Positions 9,513 to 17,686 of a stretch of 57,065 nt of DNA are shown here, piece by piece. The stretch covers positions 1-57,065 of the forward strand of contig NZ_JARZHH010000070.1 in the NCBI RefSeq assembly GCF_029946515.1, read 5' to 3'. Every line of letters begins with the position of its first letter. Within the stretch, counting starts at the first letter, position 1. The notes beneath the pieces are model-generated. The model was not told the origin of the DNA, made no database searches, and saw nothing but the letters and a program-made list of their open reading frames with translations. This DNA comes from Polyangium sp. 6x1. Its GTDB lineage: Bacteria > Myxococcota_A > Polyangia > Polyangiales > Polyangiaceae. The translations under genes and the position numbers were made by a program.

Positions 9513-9983
9513 ATGCGATTCCTCCCCGTTTTCCTGGCTGCCCTCGTCCTCCCCTCGATCGCCTGGGCCGAAGACCCCCCCGCGCCGCAGCCAGCGCCTC
9601 CCGCGCCCCCGCCGGCGCCCTTCTGGACGGGCCCGCGCATGGCGGCGTCGATCGTCATGGCCACGGGCGTGGGCGCGATCGTGGCCGGCGCGGTGTATGC
9701 GGCGCGCTCGGACGAGGCGAACGCGGCGACGAAACCGCATTGCCTCACGTCGGATCCGGACAAATGCGACGCGGAGGGATATGCGCTCCGCGACAAATCG
9801 ACGGTCGACGGCCGGGTCGCGACCACGGCGCTCGGCGTCGGCGCGGCGGGGGTTTTTCTCGGATTGGTGCTCGCGTGGGTCAATCCCGAGGTGCACCCGA
9901 GCAGCCCGACGCCGGCGAAGGTCTCCATCGCGCCCCTCCTCGGAGCGGAGCAGCGCGGAATCGTCGTGTTAGGTCGGTTCTAA
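9513..9983 (+). CDS. Small membrane protein with signal peptide and Cys loop
   Basis: A 156-residue envelope protein. It has a signal peptide (about 1-19, AWAED), a short Pro/Ala linker, a first hydrophobic segment (about 43-66), a polar loop with two cysteines (HCLTSDPDKC, about 80-89) and a second hydrophobic segment (about 108-130). The same two-helix, Cys-containing-loop arrangement recurs in the proteins at 29837-30589, 30875-31912 and 40652-41695, so it belongs to a locally expanded family. Its ATG follows the NTPase stop by one base (TGACATG), implying co-expression and perhaps coupling. No function is known; a membrane partner of the STAND NTPase is only a positional guess. Confidence 0.8.
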   Translation: MRFLPVFLAALVLPSIAWAEDPPAPQPAPPAPPPAPFWTGPRMAASIVMATGVGAIVAGAVYAARSDEANAATKPHCLTSDPDKCDAEGYALRDKSTVDGRVATTALGVGAAGVFLGLVLAWVNPEVHPSSPTPAKVSIAPLLGAEQRGIVVLGRF

Positions 9984-10284
9984 TCGAAGAACACGAGGCG
10001 CCATCGCTGCTCGGGCGGGCGTCCGGGGTGGGCTCGGCCCAGCCCACGACGCGCCTGTCCGCCCGGCCTCCCTCCGGCCCAGGTTGGCGCAACCATTGGA
10101 GATTCCGGCAACGCCCCATTCGCCCCGCCGAACCGCTCGATCGCCGCGATTCCGCGACGGGCCCCGACGAAAAGCTGCTGTGATTTCGCGGTGGTGCGGA
10201 GTTTGCCAGGGGCACGGCGCACCACGCCCCGTGTCCGGCGAGAGGCCCGGACTGCAGGGCAAAATTCGGAGCGCATCGATTCCC
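9984..10284. other. Non-coding interval between 9983 and 10285
   Basis: About 300 bases with no supported gene. A perfect 7-bp stem with a 6-base loop (GTGGGCT/AGCCCAC) lies at 10028-10047 and could be a weak terminator for the preceding pair. No convincing promoter consensus was recognised upstream of the lipoprotein start at 10285. Confidence 0.5.
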
Positions 10285-11439
10285 ATGCAAATTCGCAATC
10301 GCGTTCTTCTCGCCAGTCTTCTCCTCACGTCGCTCGTGGCCTTCGGCTGCACGGAGACCAACAATGGCGGCGCCGGCGGTTCCGGTGGCTCTGGTGGCTC
10401 TGGTGGCTCCGGTGGCGTCGGCGGCTCCGGTGGTTCCGGTGGCGCGGGCGGCTCCGGTGGTTCCGGTGGCGCGGGTGGCGGTGGCCCGGCTTGCGCCGAT
10501 TTCAATGGCACCTACGTCGTGACGGAGCAGGCCCCGTGCGCCATGGGGGGGCTGCTCAAGAGCGCATGCGTCGCACAAACCGACTGCACACTCACCGTCT
10601 CCACCAACATGGGCGTGATGACCGGCACCGTGGACGGGGACATCGCGACCTTCTCGGGAGAGCTCTCCCACCTCATCAAGAACTTTCCCTACGAATGCAC
10701 CGCCAAGCTCGAGAACGGCAGCCTGGCGCTGGATTGCACCATCCCCACGAACGGTAGCACCTGCGCCATGGCGCTCCCCGAGCAGGCCCTGCCGGCCGGC
10801 GCCACGAGCGCCTGCTGCGACCTCGTGGGACAGAGCTGCGGCGCCGGCAGCGAATGCACGCTGGTCGACCCCGCGGGGGAAAAGAAGACCTACTTCTCGG
10901 TATGCGAGGCCGTGGGCGGCGCCGTCGCCGAGGGCAATGCGTGCAGCCGGACCGCCTTCGGCGAAGACAACTGCGCGCCGGGCCTGCTCTGCACCGACGA
11001 CGCCAAGGCGCCGAACAACTTCGCCTGCCGGGCGTACTGCGCCAAGCGGACCGATTGCGACGCGAACGAGTTGTGCCTTGCTTACTGGACCGGCTCGCCC
11101 CTGGCCGGCGTCTGCATCCCGACGTGTACGCCCTTCACCAATGACTGCGAGGCGGGCTCGACCTGTCGCGACCGCAACTCCCTCACGAACGACGGAATCG
11201 TGGACATCTCCGGCAACGGGGGCTTCGCGTGTGGCCACGCCGGCCCCGTGGCCGTCGGTGACATCTGCCTGTGGGACGCCGATTGCGGCGTGAATGCCCG
11301 GTGCGGCGTCGATTACTCGATGAACGACGGCAACAAGCGCTGCGTCGCGTATTGCGACAACGCGCACCCTTGCTCCGGTGGGAAGTCGTGCTCGCCGTAC
11401 TTCATCCCCAACTACGAGGACTACGGCGTGTGCCAGTAG
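10285..11439 (+). CDS. Cysteine-rich lipoprotein with Gly/Ser linker
   Basis: A 384-residue predicted lipoprotein. The start is the ATG at 10285, because it begins a clean lipoprotein signal (MQIRNRVLLASLLL, then LVAFGC with the lipidated Cys); the longer upstream reading frame lacks a signal sequence. After the Cys comes a Gly/Gly/Ser repeat linker of about 40 residues (DNA 10368-10487), then a cysteine-dense domain with spaced pairs such as ACCDLVGQSC, CSRTAFGEDNC and CRAYCAKRTDC. This pattern resembles disulfide-rich modules common in myxobacterial surface proteins. It is monocistronic, with a strong bidirectional terminator after the stop. The role is unknown; surface exposure on the outer membrane is inferred from the lipobox and linker. 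Confidence 0.85.
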   Translation: MQIRNRVLLASLLLTSLVAFGCTETNNGGAGGSGGSGGSGGSGGVGGSGGSGGAGGSGGSGGAGGGGPACADFNGTYVVTEQAPCAMGGLLKSACVAQTDCTLTVSTNMGVMTGTVDGDIATFSGELSHLIKNFPYECTAKLENGSLALDCTIPTNGSTCAMALPEQALPAGATSACCDLVGQSCGAGSECTLVDPAGEKKTYFSVCEAVGGAVAEGNACSRTAFGEDNCAPGLLCTDDAKAPNNFACRAYCAKRTDCDANELCLAYWTGSPLAGVCIPTCTPFTNDCEAGSTCRDRNSLTNDGIVDISGNGGFACGHAGPVAVGDICLWDADCGVNARCGVDYSMNDGNKRCVAYCDNAHPCSGGKSCSPYFIPNYEDYGVCQ

Positions 11440-11445
11440 GAAAGG

Positions 11446-11479
11446 CCGGGAGGCTTTTGCTCCGGCAAAAGCCTCCCGG
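11446..11479. terminator. Bidirectional intrinsic-type hairpin
   Basis: A perfect 15-bp inverted repeat (CCGGGAGGCTTTTGC and its complement) with a 4-base loop TCCG. It lies between the convergent genes ending at 11439 (plus) and 11497 (minus), just after the plus-strand stop. The internal TTTT/AAAA part of the stem and the position support shared termination; there is no long U tract outside the stem. Confidence 0.75.
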
Positions 11480-11496
11480 TGTCGGGGTGGGGGACT

Positions 11497-12171
11497 TCAG
11501 CCGCTTTCCGCGGCGACCTCGGGCTCGGCCGTATCCTCGGCGCCTTCCGCGGCGGCTGCGCGGAAGAACGATTCGACCCAGGACTTCGGGTATTTGTTCG
11601 CCACGGCGATCTTGAGTAGCTCGGCGTAGGTCGTGGTGCGCAGGGCGTTGATGCCCTCCTTCCACTCATCGGTCTCGTTGGCGACGACCTGCCGGTTCCC
11701 CTTGGCTTTCGCGCGCGCGTCGAGGGCGCTGAGCGCGGTGTTCACGGACGCATCGAGCTCGGGCGCGAACACCTTGAGCCCGTGGCCTGGTTCGAGCTTC
11801 CCGATCTCGGGCAGGATCACATCGCGGGTCTTCTCGCATTGCACGCGCAGCCCCTTGCGGACGAACTGCCCCGGCGTCGCTCCCCCGAAGAGCTTCCCGA
11901 GCAGCGGGGAAGCGAAGGCGCGCGTGGCCGCGGCGAAGCGCGTGGTCAGCGCGTCGAGCCGCTCGTTCCGCACGGCGACCACGGCCTCGGCGCGCGTCAC
12001 GCCCCGCCGGCCTTCGCGCTCTTTTTTGAAGAGCGGCTCCCAATCGAGGATCGCGTCATGGAAGGGGGCGACGAGGTGGGAGGCCTCGGGGTCGGCGGAG
12101 AGGGCGGCCTCGCTGTATTCGAGCTCGTCGAGGAACGTGATCAAGCCGTGCGACAGGGGGATTTTGCGCAT
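11497..12171 (-). CDS. Hypothetical soluble protein
   Basis: A 224-residue protein I do not recognise. The start is the ATG at 12171 (MRKIPLSHGLITFLDELEYS) because GGAGG lies 6 bases upstream; the reading frame is open for another 52 codons, but that stretch is Pro-rich and unlike the rest. It has no signal peptide or membrane segment, is mostly alpha-helical by composition, and carries a charged middle (LDALTTRFAAATRAFASPLL) and an acidic tail rich in Ala/Glu. It is convergent with the cysteine-rich lipoprotein and shares the hairpin at 11446-11479. No neighbour suggests a function. Confidence 0.75.
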   Translation of the reverse strand: MRKIPLSHGLITFLDELEYSEAALSADPEASHLVAPFHDAILDWEPLFKKEREGRRGVTRAEAVVAVRNERLDALTTRFAAATRAFASPLLGKLFGGATPGQFVRKGLRVQCEKTRDVILPEIGKLEPGHGLKVFAPELDASVNTALSALDARAKAKGNRQVVANETDEWKEGINALRTTTYAELLKIAVANKYPKSWVESFFRAAAAEGAEDTAEPEVAAESG

Positions 12172-12410
12172 GAGATACCTCCAGATGGGGTGAGGGGGAG
12201 AGCGATAAGCATGGGCCGGATGGCCCGCCAGGTGGGGAGTGGGCGGGAGCACGAGTTCGACGGGCTGGGGCTGGGAGGCTCCCCGGCCCGGTCCGGGCGG
12301 CGGCGCTCCGGCTTTTGCCCTATGCATCCAGGGTGGGCGAAGGTCAGAAGACCCGCAGGGTGCGGCTCACGCGGCTCCGGATCGACCGATTCCGCATTCT
12401 CCCGTTCGCG

Positions 12411-12764
12411 TCAGTGCTCGCCTGGCGCAGTCGGGCACGTCCTCCGACTGTGGCCTGGTTCGCCGCACATGGAGCACGTGTACGTGCCACCTGAGCCGGC
12501 TGGGCGGCCGCCTTTATTCGGACTACGGCGTGGGGCGGCTCTTCCAATCGGCGCGAGTTTGAGCCCGCGTTCCACTTCACCGGCTTTGATGCTCGCCTGC
12601 ACGGCAGCGACATGTGCCTCGAGGCCTCGAATGTCCCCAGCCTGCTCTGCTTGTGCCAGCGCCTCGACGACGACAGAGCGCGAAACGCAGAGACGGGTGG
12701 CGAGCACGTCGAGATGGTCGACGGCCTCCGGTGCGATCGAAAGGTTCACGATGCGACGAGCCAT
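12411..12764 (-). CDS. Ribbon-helix-helix-like protein with CCHC zinc knuckle
   Basis: A small 117-residue protein. The N-terminal half (ARRIVNLSIAPEAVDHLDVL, then LCVSRSVVVEALAQ) has the beta-strand, helix, helix pattern of RHH/CopG-type DNA-binding proteins. The C-terminus holds CSMCGEPGHSRRTC, which is exactly CX2CX4HX4C, the zinc-knuckle pattern of retroviral nucleocapsid and eukaryotic RNA-binding proteins, preceded by a basic Gly/Arg/Pro stretch (APRRSPNKGGRPAGSGG). The chosen ATG at 12764 starts the RHH-like part; an in-frame ATG at 12788 would add eight residues, and neither has a strong Shine-Dalgarno. A nucleic-acid-binding regulator is the likely role, inferred from the two motifs. 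Confidence 0.7.
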   Translation of the reverse strand: MARRIVNLSIAPEAVDHLDVLATRLCVSRSVVVEALAQAEQAGDIRGLEAHVAAVQASIKAGEVERGLKLAPIGRAAPRRSPNKGGRPAGSGGTYTCSMCGEPGHSRRTCPTAPGEH

Positions 12765-13357
12765 GACCAGCAAGCCCACCTGAAGCATGAAGTGGCCCCA
12801 GCGGTGTTGACGCACCCCACGGCCGTGGTCGGAACCCCGACCGACGAGGTCCAACATAACGACGGTACAACACGTCCGCCTCTGGTGTGAAGCGTTAGCC
12901 ACCTGGCGGAGAGCTCGGCGACGCGCTCACCCTGCCTAGCTCCGGCCCCTGAACCCTCAACATCCGCCCTCACCCACCCCCGCGCGCGCCCCGCGCACGC
13001 CCGGATCACCCGTATCCCTTCGCCCGCGCGCCGTGCCACGAGTTTCCGCGCCCCGATCCACCCCCGCGCACGCCGTGACCTCTCCTGGGTGACGCCTCGC
13101 CCCACCGCCCCCACGCCCGTCCCTCGGCCAAATCGGGCTCACCTGGCTGCTTCACGACGCGTGCGGACCTGGGTGACGCCCAGCCACCATCTTTTTCACG
13201 ACGCCGACGGCGCGCGTTGGCGGTTCCCACCTCCAAGCCTGGAGGCTGGAACCACCACCCCTCGACGTACCCGCCCCCCCCCGAGCCCCAAGCTCCAAAG
13301 CCGGAAACACGATTCCTTCCGACAACTTACACTCAAATTCGTCGCGCCCCACCGAGG
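12765..13357. other. C-rich non-coding region with hairpin
   Basis: About 590 bases without a supported gene. The plus strand is strikingly C-rich, with imperfect repeats of CCACCCCCGCGC (near 12975 and 13060) and of CCTGGGTGACGCC (near 13084 and 13165). A bulged hairpin lies at 13222-13253 (GGTTCC, CCTCCA, loop AGCC, TGGAGG, GGAACC) and could terminate upstream transcription or be regulatory. Short open frames on both strands look compositional rather than coding. Confidence 0.5.
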
Positions 13358-13372
13358 TGGCACACCCGTTGC
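13358..13372 (+). promoter_or_regulatory. Predicted sigma-54 (-24/-12) promoter
   Basis: The sequence TGGCAC-ACCCG-TTGC matches the sigma-54 consensus TGGCAC-N5-TTGC at every fixed base. It sits 41 bases before the ATG of the metalloproteinase-lectin gene. Transcription would begin near 13384, giving a leader of about 29 bases that contains the Shine-Dalgarno GGAGAG. Sigma-54 with enhancer-binding proteins controls many developmental genes in myxobacteria, so conditional expression is likely; the activator site was not identified. Confidence 0.7.
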
Positions 13373-13412
13373 GATGAGGGTCCGCGTCCCTCGCATACGG
13401 AGAGTGAATCCC

Positions 13413-14705
13413 ATGGCCTCGACGAACCTTCTCGACTCCCGCTTCGCGCTTCTCGCCGCCAACATCGCCATCGTCGCCGCATCGACCCTCGTGGGATGCG
13501 CGGCCGACGACGTTTCGACGCTCGGCGACGCGTCCGCCCTCGATTCCGAGAGCGCGGCGGGCCTCGGCCTCGGCGCGCGGGGCACGGAGGTGCGCGAGGT
13601 GTACGAGTATCTGCGCCGCTATGGGTATTTCCAGAACGAGGAGCTCGCCGCGCATTACGCCGACTGGACGCCCGCCGTCTCGCGCGAGCCGGCCGACCCC
13701 GAGCTCTTCGACGAGGCGCTCGAAGAGGGCGTGCGGCTCTACCAGGCCCAGCAGGGCCTGCCCGTGACCGGCGTCGTCGACGCCGAGACGCAGCGAATCA
13801 TGAAGATGCCGCGCTGCAGCCACCCCGATTATTACGATCCGCCGAGCGTCGTGCCGACGCTGGAGATCGAGAACCCCTACACGCATTTCGGCAGCACCTG
13901 GTCCTCGACGGCCCTGACCTATCGATTCGCGAATTACACCTCGGACTTCGCCCAGGCCTCGGTCCGCTCCGCGATCGAGAGCGCGCTGTTCTCGTGGAGG
14001 TCCTCGTCGTCCTTCAGCTTCTCCGAGGTGAGCTCGGGCGAGAACATCTCGTTCGGGTTCTACACGGGCAGCCATGGCTGCTCCGACGCCTTCGACGGCT
14101 CGTCCGGCGTCCTCGCCCACGCCTATTCGCCGGGCGGCGGCCTCGGGGGCGACGTGCATTTCGACGACGCCGAGGGCTGGTCGTCGGCGTACCTCGAGAC
14201 CGTCGCCCTGCACGAGGTCGGACACGCGCTCGGCCTCGGCCATTCGGCCGTCTCCAGCGCGACCATGTACGCGTATTACACCGGCAACGACACCCAGCTC
14301 GCGGACGACGATCGCGCGGGCATCTGGTCCCGTTACGCCGCGTATGCGTCGCCCTCGGGCTGCGGCTCGCTCAGCTCCGGCCAGGGGCTCGGGGCGGAGC
14401 AATCGGTCTGGTCATGCGACGGCCGGTTCCAGCTCAAGTACCAGGGTGACGGCAACCTCGTGCTCTACCAGGGCGGCAATCCGCTCTGGGCCTCGGGCAC
14501 GAACGGCGACGGCGGGGACCGGGTGATCATGCAGGAGGATGGAAACCTCGTCATCTACAAGTCCGACGGCCATCCCGTGTGGGCCTCGGGCACGGCCGGG
14601 ACGTCGAATCGTTATGCCAACCTCGCCGTGCAGAATGACGGGAACGTCGTAATCTACCGCTCCGGCGGCGGTGTGGCCTGGGCCAGCAATACCTGCTGCC
14701 ACTGA
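13413..14705 (+). CDS. Matrixin (MMP-like) lipoprotein with B-lectin domain
   Basis: A 430-residue secreted zinc endopeptidase. In order: a lipoprotein-type signal with Cys29 in STLVGC; a peptidoglycan-binding-1-like domain (about 55-130); a cysteine-switch-like MPRCSHPD (132-139, compare PRCGxPD of animal MMPs); a matrixin domain with HEVGHALGLGH (267-277; zinc ligands His267, His271, His277, catalytic Glu268) and a Met-turn (ATMYAYY); then a bulb-type lectin domain (about 312-430) with three QxDxNxVxY mannose-binding motifs (QGDGNLVLY, QEDGNLVIY, QNDGNVVIY). Pro-domain plus switch suggests secretion as a zymogen. The ATG at 13413 is supported by GGAGAG upstream and by a sigma-54 promoter. 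Prey or matrix proteolysis targeted by glycan binding is an inference. Confidence 0.92.
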   Translation: MASTNLLDSRFALLAANIAIVAASTLVGCAADDVSTLGDASALDSESAAGLGLGARGTEVREVYEYLRRYGYFQNEELAAHYADWTPAVSREPADPELFDEALEEGVRLYQAQQGLPVTGVVDAETQRIMKMPRCSHPDYYDPPSVVPTLEIENPYTHFGSTWSSTALTYRFANYTSDFAQASVRSAIESALFSWRSSSSFSFSEVSSGENISFGFYTGSHGCSDAFDGSSGVLAHAYSPGGGLGGDVHFDDAEGWSSAYLETVALHEVGHALGLGHSAVSSATMYAYYTGNDTQLADDDRAGIWSRYAAYASPSGCGSLSSGQGLGAEQSVWSCDGRFQLKYQGDGNLVLYQGGNPLWASGTNGDGGDRVIMQEDGNLVIYKSDGHPVWASGTAGTSNRYANLAVQNDGNVVIYRSGGGVAWASNTCCH

Positions 14706-14820
14706 GGCCCTGCCCACGCCGCTCCGCCCGCCCGCCCCCGGGCCGCGGCGCCCCACCCGCCTGCTCTTCCTCGTCCCTCGTCCCCCACCCCGTCCTTCTC
14801 GTGGTATGGTCCGCGCCCCC

Positions 14821-16173
14821 ATGAGGAAGACCAGCCTCGACACCGTACTTCGCGTCAAATGCAAACACCGTGTGGGCCAGCTTGCCGCCCTCGCGACGGC
14901 CGTGGCCGAGCAGGGTGGTTTGCTCGGTGACATCACCACCTTGCGCAGCATGGAGGGCGATACGCTGCGCGAGGTGACGGTCGAAACGCTGGACGAAGTT
15001 CAGCGCGACCGCGTCATCGAGGCCGTGCGGGCCGTCGACGGCGTCGAGCTGCTCGACACGATCGACCGCGTCTTCGACCTGCACAAGGGCGGCAAGCTCC
15101 ACATGTCGAGCCGGATCGAGCTCCGGCATCAGCGCGATTTGCGTTACATCTACACGCCCGGCGTGGCCCGCGTTGCGCGGGCGATCGAACGCGAGCCCGA
15201 GCGCGCGCGGCACCTCACGGGGATCGGCAACTCGGTCGGTATCTTCACGAACGGCACGCGCGTGCTCGGCCTCGGCCATGTCGGGCCGCTCGCCTCGCTG
15301 CCGGTCATGGAAGGAAAAGCCGTCCTTTATGACAAGTTCGTCGGGATCAGCGCCTCGCCGATCCTCGTCGACACGCTCGATCCGCGGGAGTTCGTGGACA
15401 CGGTCCTGCGCCTCTCGCTCACGTTCGGCGGCATTCACCTCGAAGACATCCGCATCCCGGATTGTTACAAGATCGAGGAAGAGCTCATCGAGCGCCTCGA
15501 CAAACCCGTCATGCACGACGACCAGCACGGCACGGCCACGGTCGCGCTCGCCGCGGTGCTCAATGCGTGCAAGATGACGGGCGTGTCCCTGGAGAAGGCG
15601 CGCGTCGGGCAGATCGGCCTCGGCGCGGCGGGCAGCGCGATCGCGCGTCTCATGATGGCGCACGGGGCGCGCGACGTGCTCGTGACGGACCGGTCCGAGG
15701 AGGCCATGAACTGGCTGAAGGGCATGGGCGCGCACCCGGTCGATCTGCCCACGCTCATGCGCGAGGCCGATATCGTGATCGCGGCGACGGGCAAGCCCGG
15801 CCTCATCAATCCGAAATGGATCCGGCCCGGGCAGGTCATCTTCCCGCTGTCGAACCCGGACCCGGAGATCGAGCCGATCGACGCGCTCGCGGCGGGCGCG
15901 GCCTTCTGCAGCGACGGGCGCAGCATCAACAATGCGCTCGCGTTCCCGGGCCTCTTCCGCGGCGCGCTCGCCGTGGAGAGCCGCGCGATCACGCCGGAGA
16001 TGCGCATCGCCGCGGCGCGCGCGATCGCGTCCTGTGCCGAGAAGGGCGAGGTCGTCCCCTCGCCGCTCCTGCCGCACGTGCACGAGGCCGTCTGTGAGGC
16101 CGTCGTCGAGGCCGCCCGCGCACAGGGCCTCGAAGGCACCGCGCGCCTCACGCCCCGCCGCGCCTCGTCGTAA
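14821..16173 (+). CDS. NAD(P)-dependent malic enzyme with N-terminal ACT domain
   Basis: A 450-residue cytoplasmic enzyme that oxidatively decarboxylates malate to pyruvate. Residues 1-85 form an ACT-like domain (LRVKCKHRVGQLAALATAVA) likely binding a small regulatory ligand. The catalytic part shows YTPGVARV, TNGTRVLGLGHVGPLASLPV, the metal and substrate region LEDIRIPDCYKIEE, KPVMHDDQHGTATV, the nucleotide-binding GLGAAGSAIARL, and ATGKPGLINP with PLSNPDPE. The length fits short bacterial ACT-malic enzymes. The ATG at 14821 begins the ACT domain; an in-frame ATG at 14806 would add five residues. It appears monocistronic, 115 bases after the metalloproteinase gene. Confidence 0.93.
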   Translation: MRKTSLDTVLRVKCKHRVGQLAALATAVAEQGGLLGDITTLRSMEGDTLREVTVETLDEVQRDRVIEAVRAVDGVELLDTIDRVFDLHKGGKLHMSSRIELRHQRDLRYIYTPGVARVARAIEREPERARHLTGIGNSVGIFTNGTRVLGLGHVGPLASLPVMEGKAVLYDKFVGISASPILVDTLDPREFVDTVLRLSLTFGGIHLEDIRIPDCYKIEEELIERLDKPVMHDDQHGTATVALAAVLNACKMTGVSLEKARVGQIGLGAAGSAIARLMMAHGARDVLVTDRSEEAMNWLKGMGAHPVDLPTLMREADIVIAATGKPGLINPKWIRPGQVIFPLSNPDPEIEPIDALAAGAAFCSDGRSINNALAFPGLFRGALAVESRAITPEMRIAAARAIASCAEKGEVVPSPLLPHVHEAVCEAVVEAARAQGLEGTARLTPRRASS

Positions 16174-16299
16174 CGATTCCCTCCCCTCCCCCCGCTCCCT
16201 CCGCAAAATTCACTTTTCGGCGCGCCCGAGCGTTCGGCTCCACGCGGCATCGCATGCCTCTTGCCTCCTTGCGCCATCGAGGCACTCGGAGGGCAAACG

Positions 16300-17601
16300 A
16301 TGCGCGCGCGACCGTGGGGAATCCTCAACCTGGCGGCGAGCCTCGCGGTGCTCCCGCCCTGCCCCACCGACGTTTCCGGCTTTCGTGATTGGCACGAGCG
16401 CACGACGCGCGCCCTCTTCGCCAGCGATCTCGAGAACGAAATGCTCCTCGAGACCGGCGCGACGCTGCGGCGCTGCAAACCCGAGCTCGACGCGATCCCC
16501 GCGGCGCAGAAATGCATGAGCCACTTCTCGAGCTTCGTCGAGGCGGTGACGCGCAGCAAGCTGATGAGCGGCCACAAGCTCGGCGCTTCGATGCCGGACG
16601 AGGAATACTTCTCCGAAATGCCGTATCCCGAGATGCTGGAGCTACCGGAGGAGCTGAAGGACCAGGCGCTTCTCCGGTGGCTCGACGAAAACGACGCCGC
16701 ATCGCTCACGAGCGCGTTGCAATACATCGACGGGATCAACGCGACGATCACGGATCCACGGCGCCAATGGATCGCCTTCCTTTACGAGTCGACGCACCTC
16801 CCCACCCCCGACGGCACGCGCGCGCTCGGTCGATTCTTCGTCTACGTCCCGCGCGACGACTTCGACCAGTACATCCAGTTCGGGCTCCAGCAAGATCCCG
16901 AAGGCGAGCTGCCGAGCGGCGTCTCGGTCGTGGCCGTCCAGAAAACGGAGGCGGGCACGGGCGAGACGCTGCGAACGCCACGCGCGAGATTGAAGGATTT
17001 CTGGCGGAAGCGTGACGGCCAAAGGATCGAGATCGGCACGCGATTCGAGGAGACCGGCCTCGTCGAGAACTGCTACACCTGCCACAAGCAGGCCACCCTG
17101 CCGATCACCCCCGATCCCCTCGCATTCGACGAGGCTCGCTTCGGCGAGAAGCTCCGCCTCGTGAACGCGCGAATGGCGAGCCATGGCGCCATCGACCTCG
17201 ACGGATTCACGCGCTCGGCCTACGGGCCGTCGATCGGCCCCCGGACCTCGCCGCTGCGAACGCCGGAGTTCCTCGCCGCTTGCTCCGCCGGGCTCGTGGA
17301 ACCGGAGCGGCTCGCGCGGCTCGGAGAGGCCATGCAATGCGCCCGTTGCCACGATGGAACGCAGCGCGGGGAGCTCAATTATCCGAGCGGAAAGCAGCTC
17401 CAGCCCCAGGGCGGGACGCTCGTGAGCTGGTATGTCGTGAATCATCAGAAGATGCCGCTCGGCGTGACCGACCTCTCGGCGTCCGAGCGTCGAGCCCTCG
17501 TGGAGTGCCTGAATGCCGAGTACTATGAGGGTTTCGGCGACCGACCCGGGATCCTCGAAGCGTGGATGCTGGACGAGGACTGCTGGCGCGCCAGCCAGTG
17601 A
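16300..17601 (+). CDS. Diheme c-type cytochrome-like secreted protein
   Basis: A 433-residue protein with a short N-terminal hydrophobic segment (MRARPWGILNLAASLAVLPP) that should export it. It has two CxxCH heme c motifs, CYTCH (258-262) and CARCH (347-351), with a plausible distal Met for the second in HQKMPLG (about 382-388). The N-terminal 240 residues resemble no family I know. The ATG at 16300 is preceded by GGAGGG at 16288-16293; a TTG at 16261 in the same frame is less likely. A periplasmic electron-transfer or peroxidase-like role is possible, but no partner is adjacent. Covalent heme attachment is expected from the motifs, not proven. Confidence 0.8.
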   Translation: MRARPWGILNLAASLAVLPPCPTDVSGFRDWHERTTRALFASDLENEMLLETGATLRRCKPELDAIPAAQKCMSHFSSFVEAVTRSKLMSGHKLGASMPDEEYFSEMPYPEMLELPEELKDQALLRWLDENDAASLTSALQYIDGINATITDPRRQWIAFLYESTHLPTPDGTRALGRFFVYVPRDDFDQYIQFGLQQDPEGELPSGVSVVAVQKTEAGTGETLRTPRARLKDFWRKRDGQRIEIGTRFEETGLVENCYTCHKQATLPITPDPLAFDEARFGEKLRLVNARMASHGAIDLDGFTRSAYGPSIGPRTSPLRTPEFLAACSAGLVEPERLARLGEAMQCARCHDGTQRGELNYPSGKQLQPQGGTLVSWYVVNHQKMPLGVTDLSASERRALVECLNAEYYEGFGDRPGILEAWMLDEDCWRASQ

Positions 17602-17686
17602 TCCGCCCGCGAGAGCCGCCCCACGAGCGCCGCGAGCACCTTACACGAACGTGCCGGCCGAGCGCGACCCGTGGTAGGGTCCGGCC

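Noticed and set aside
9980-10276. A 98-codon minus-strand frame in the intergenic region
   Set aside because: No ribosome site, Arg/Gly-rich, no domain; better explained as GC-driven openness.
12746-13114. A 122-codon minus-strand frame upstream of the RHH gene
   Set aside because: Composition and lack of a start site or motif; it overlaps the C-rich non-coding region.
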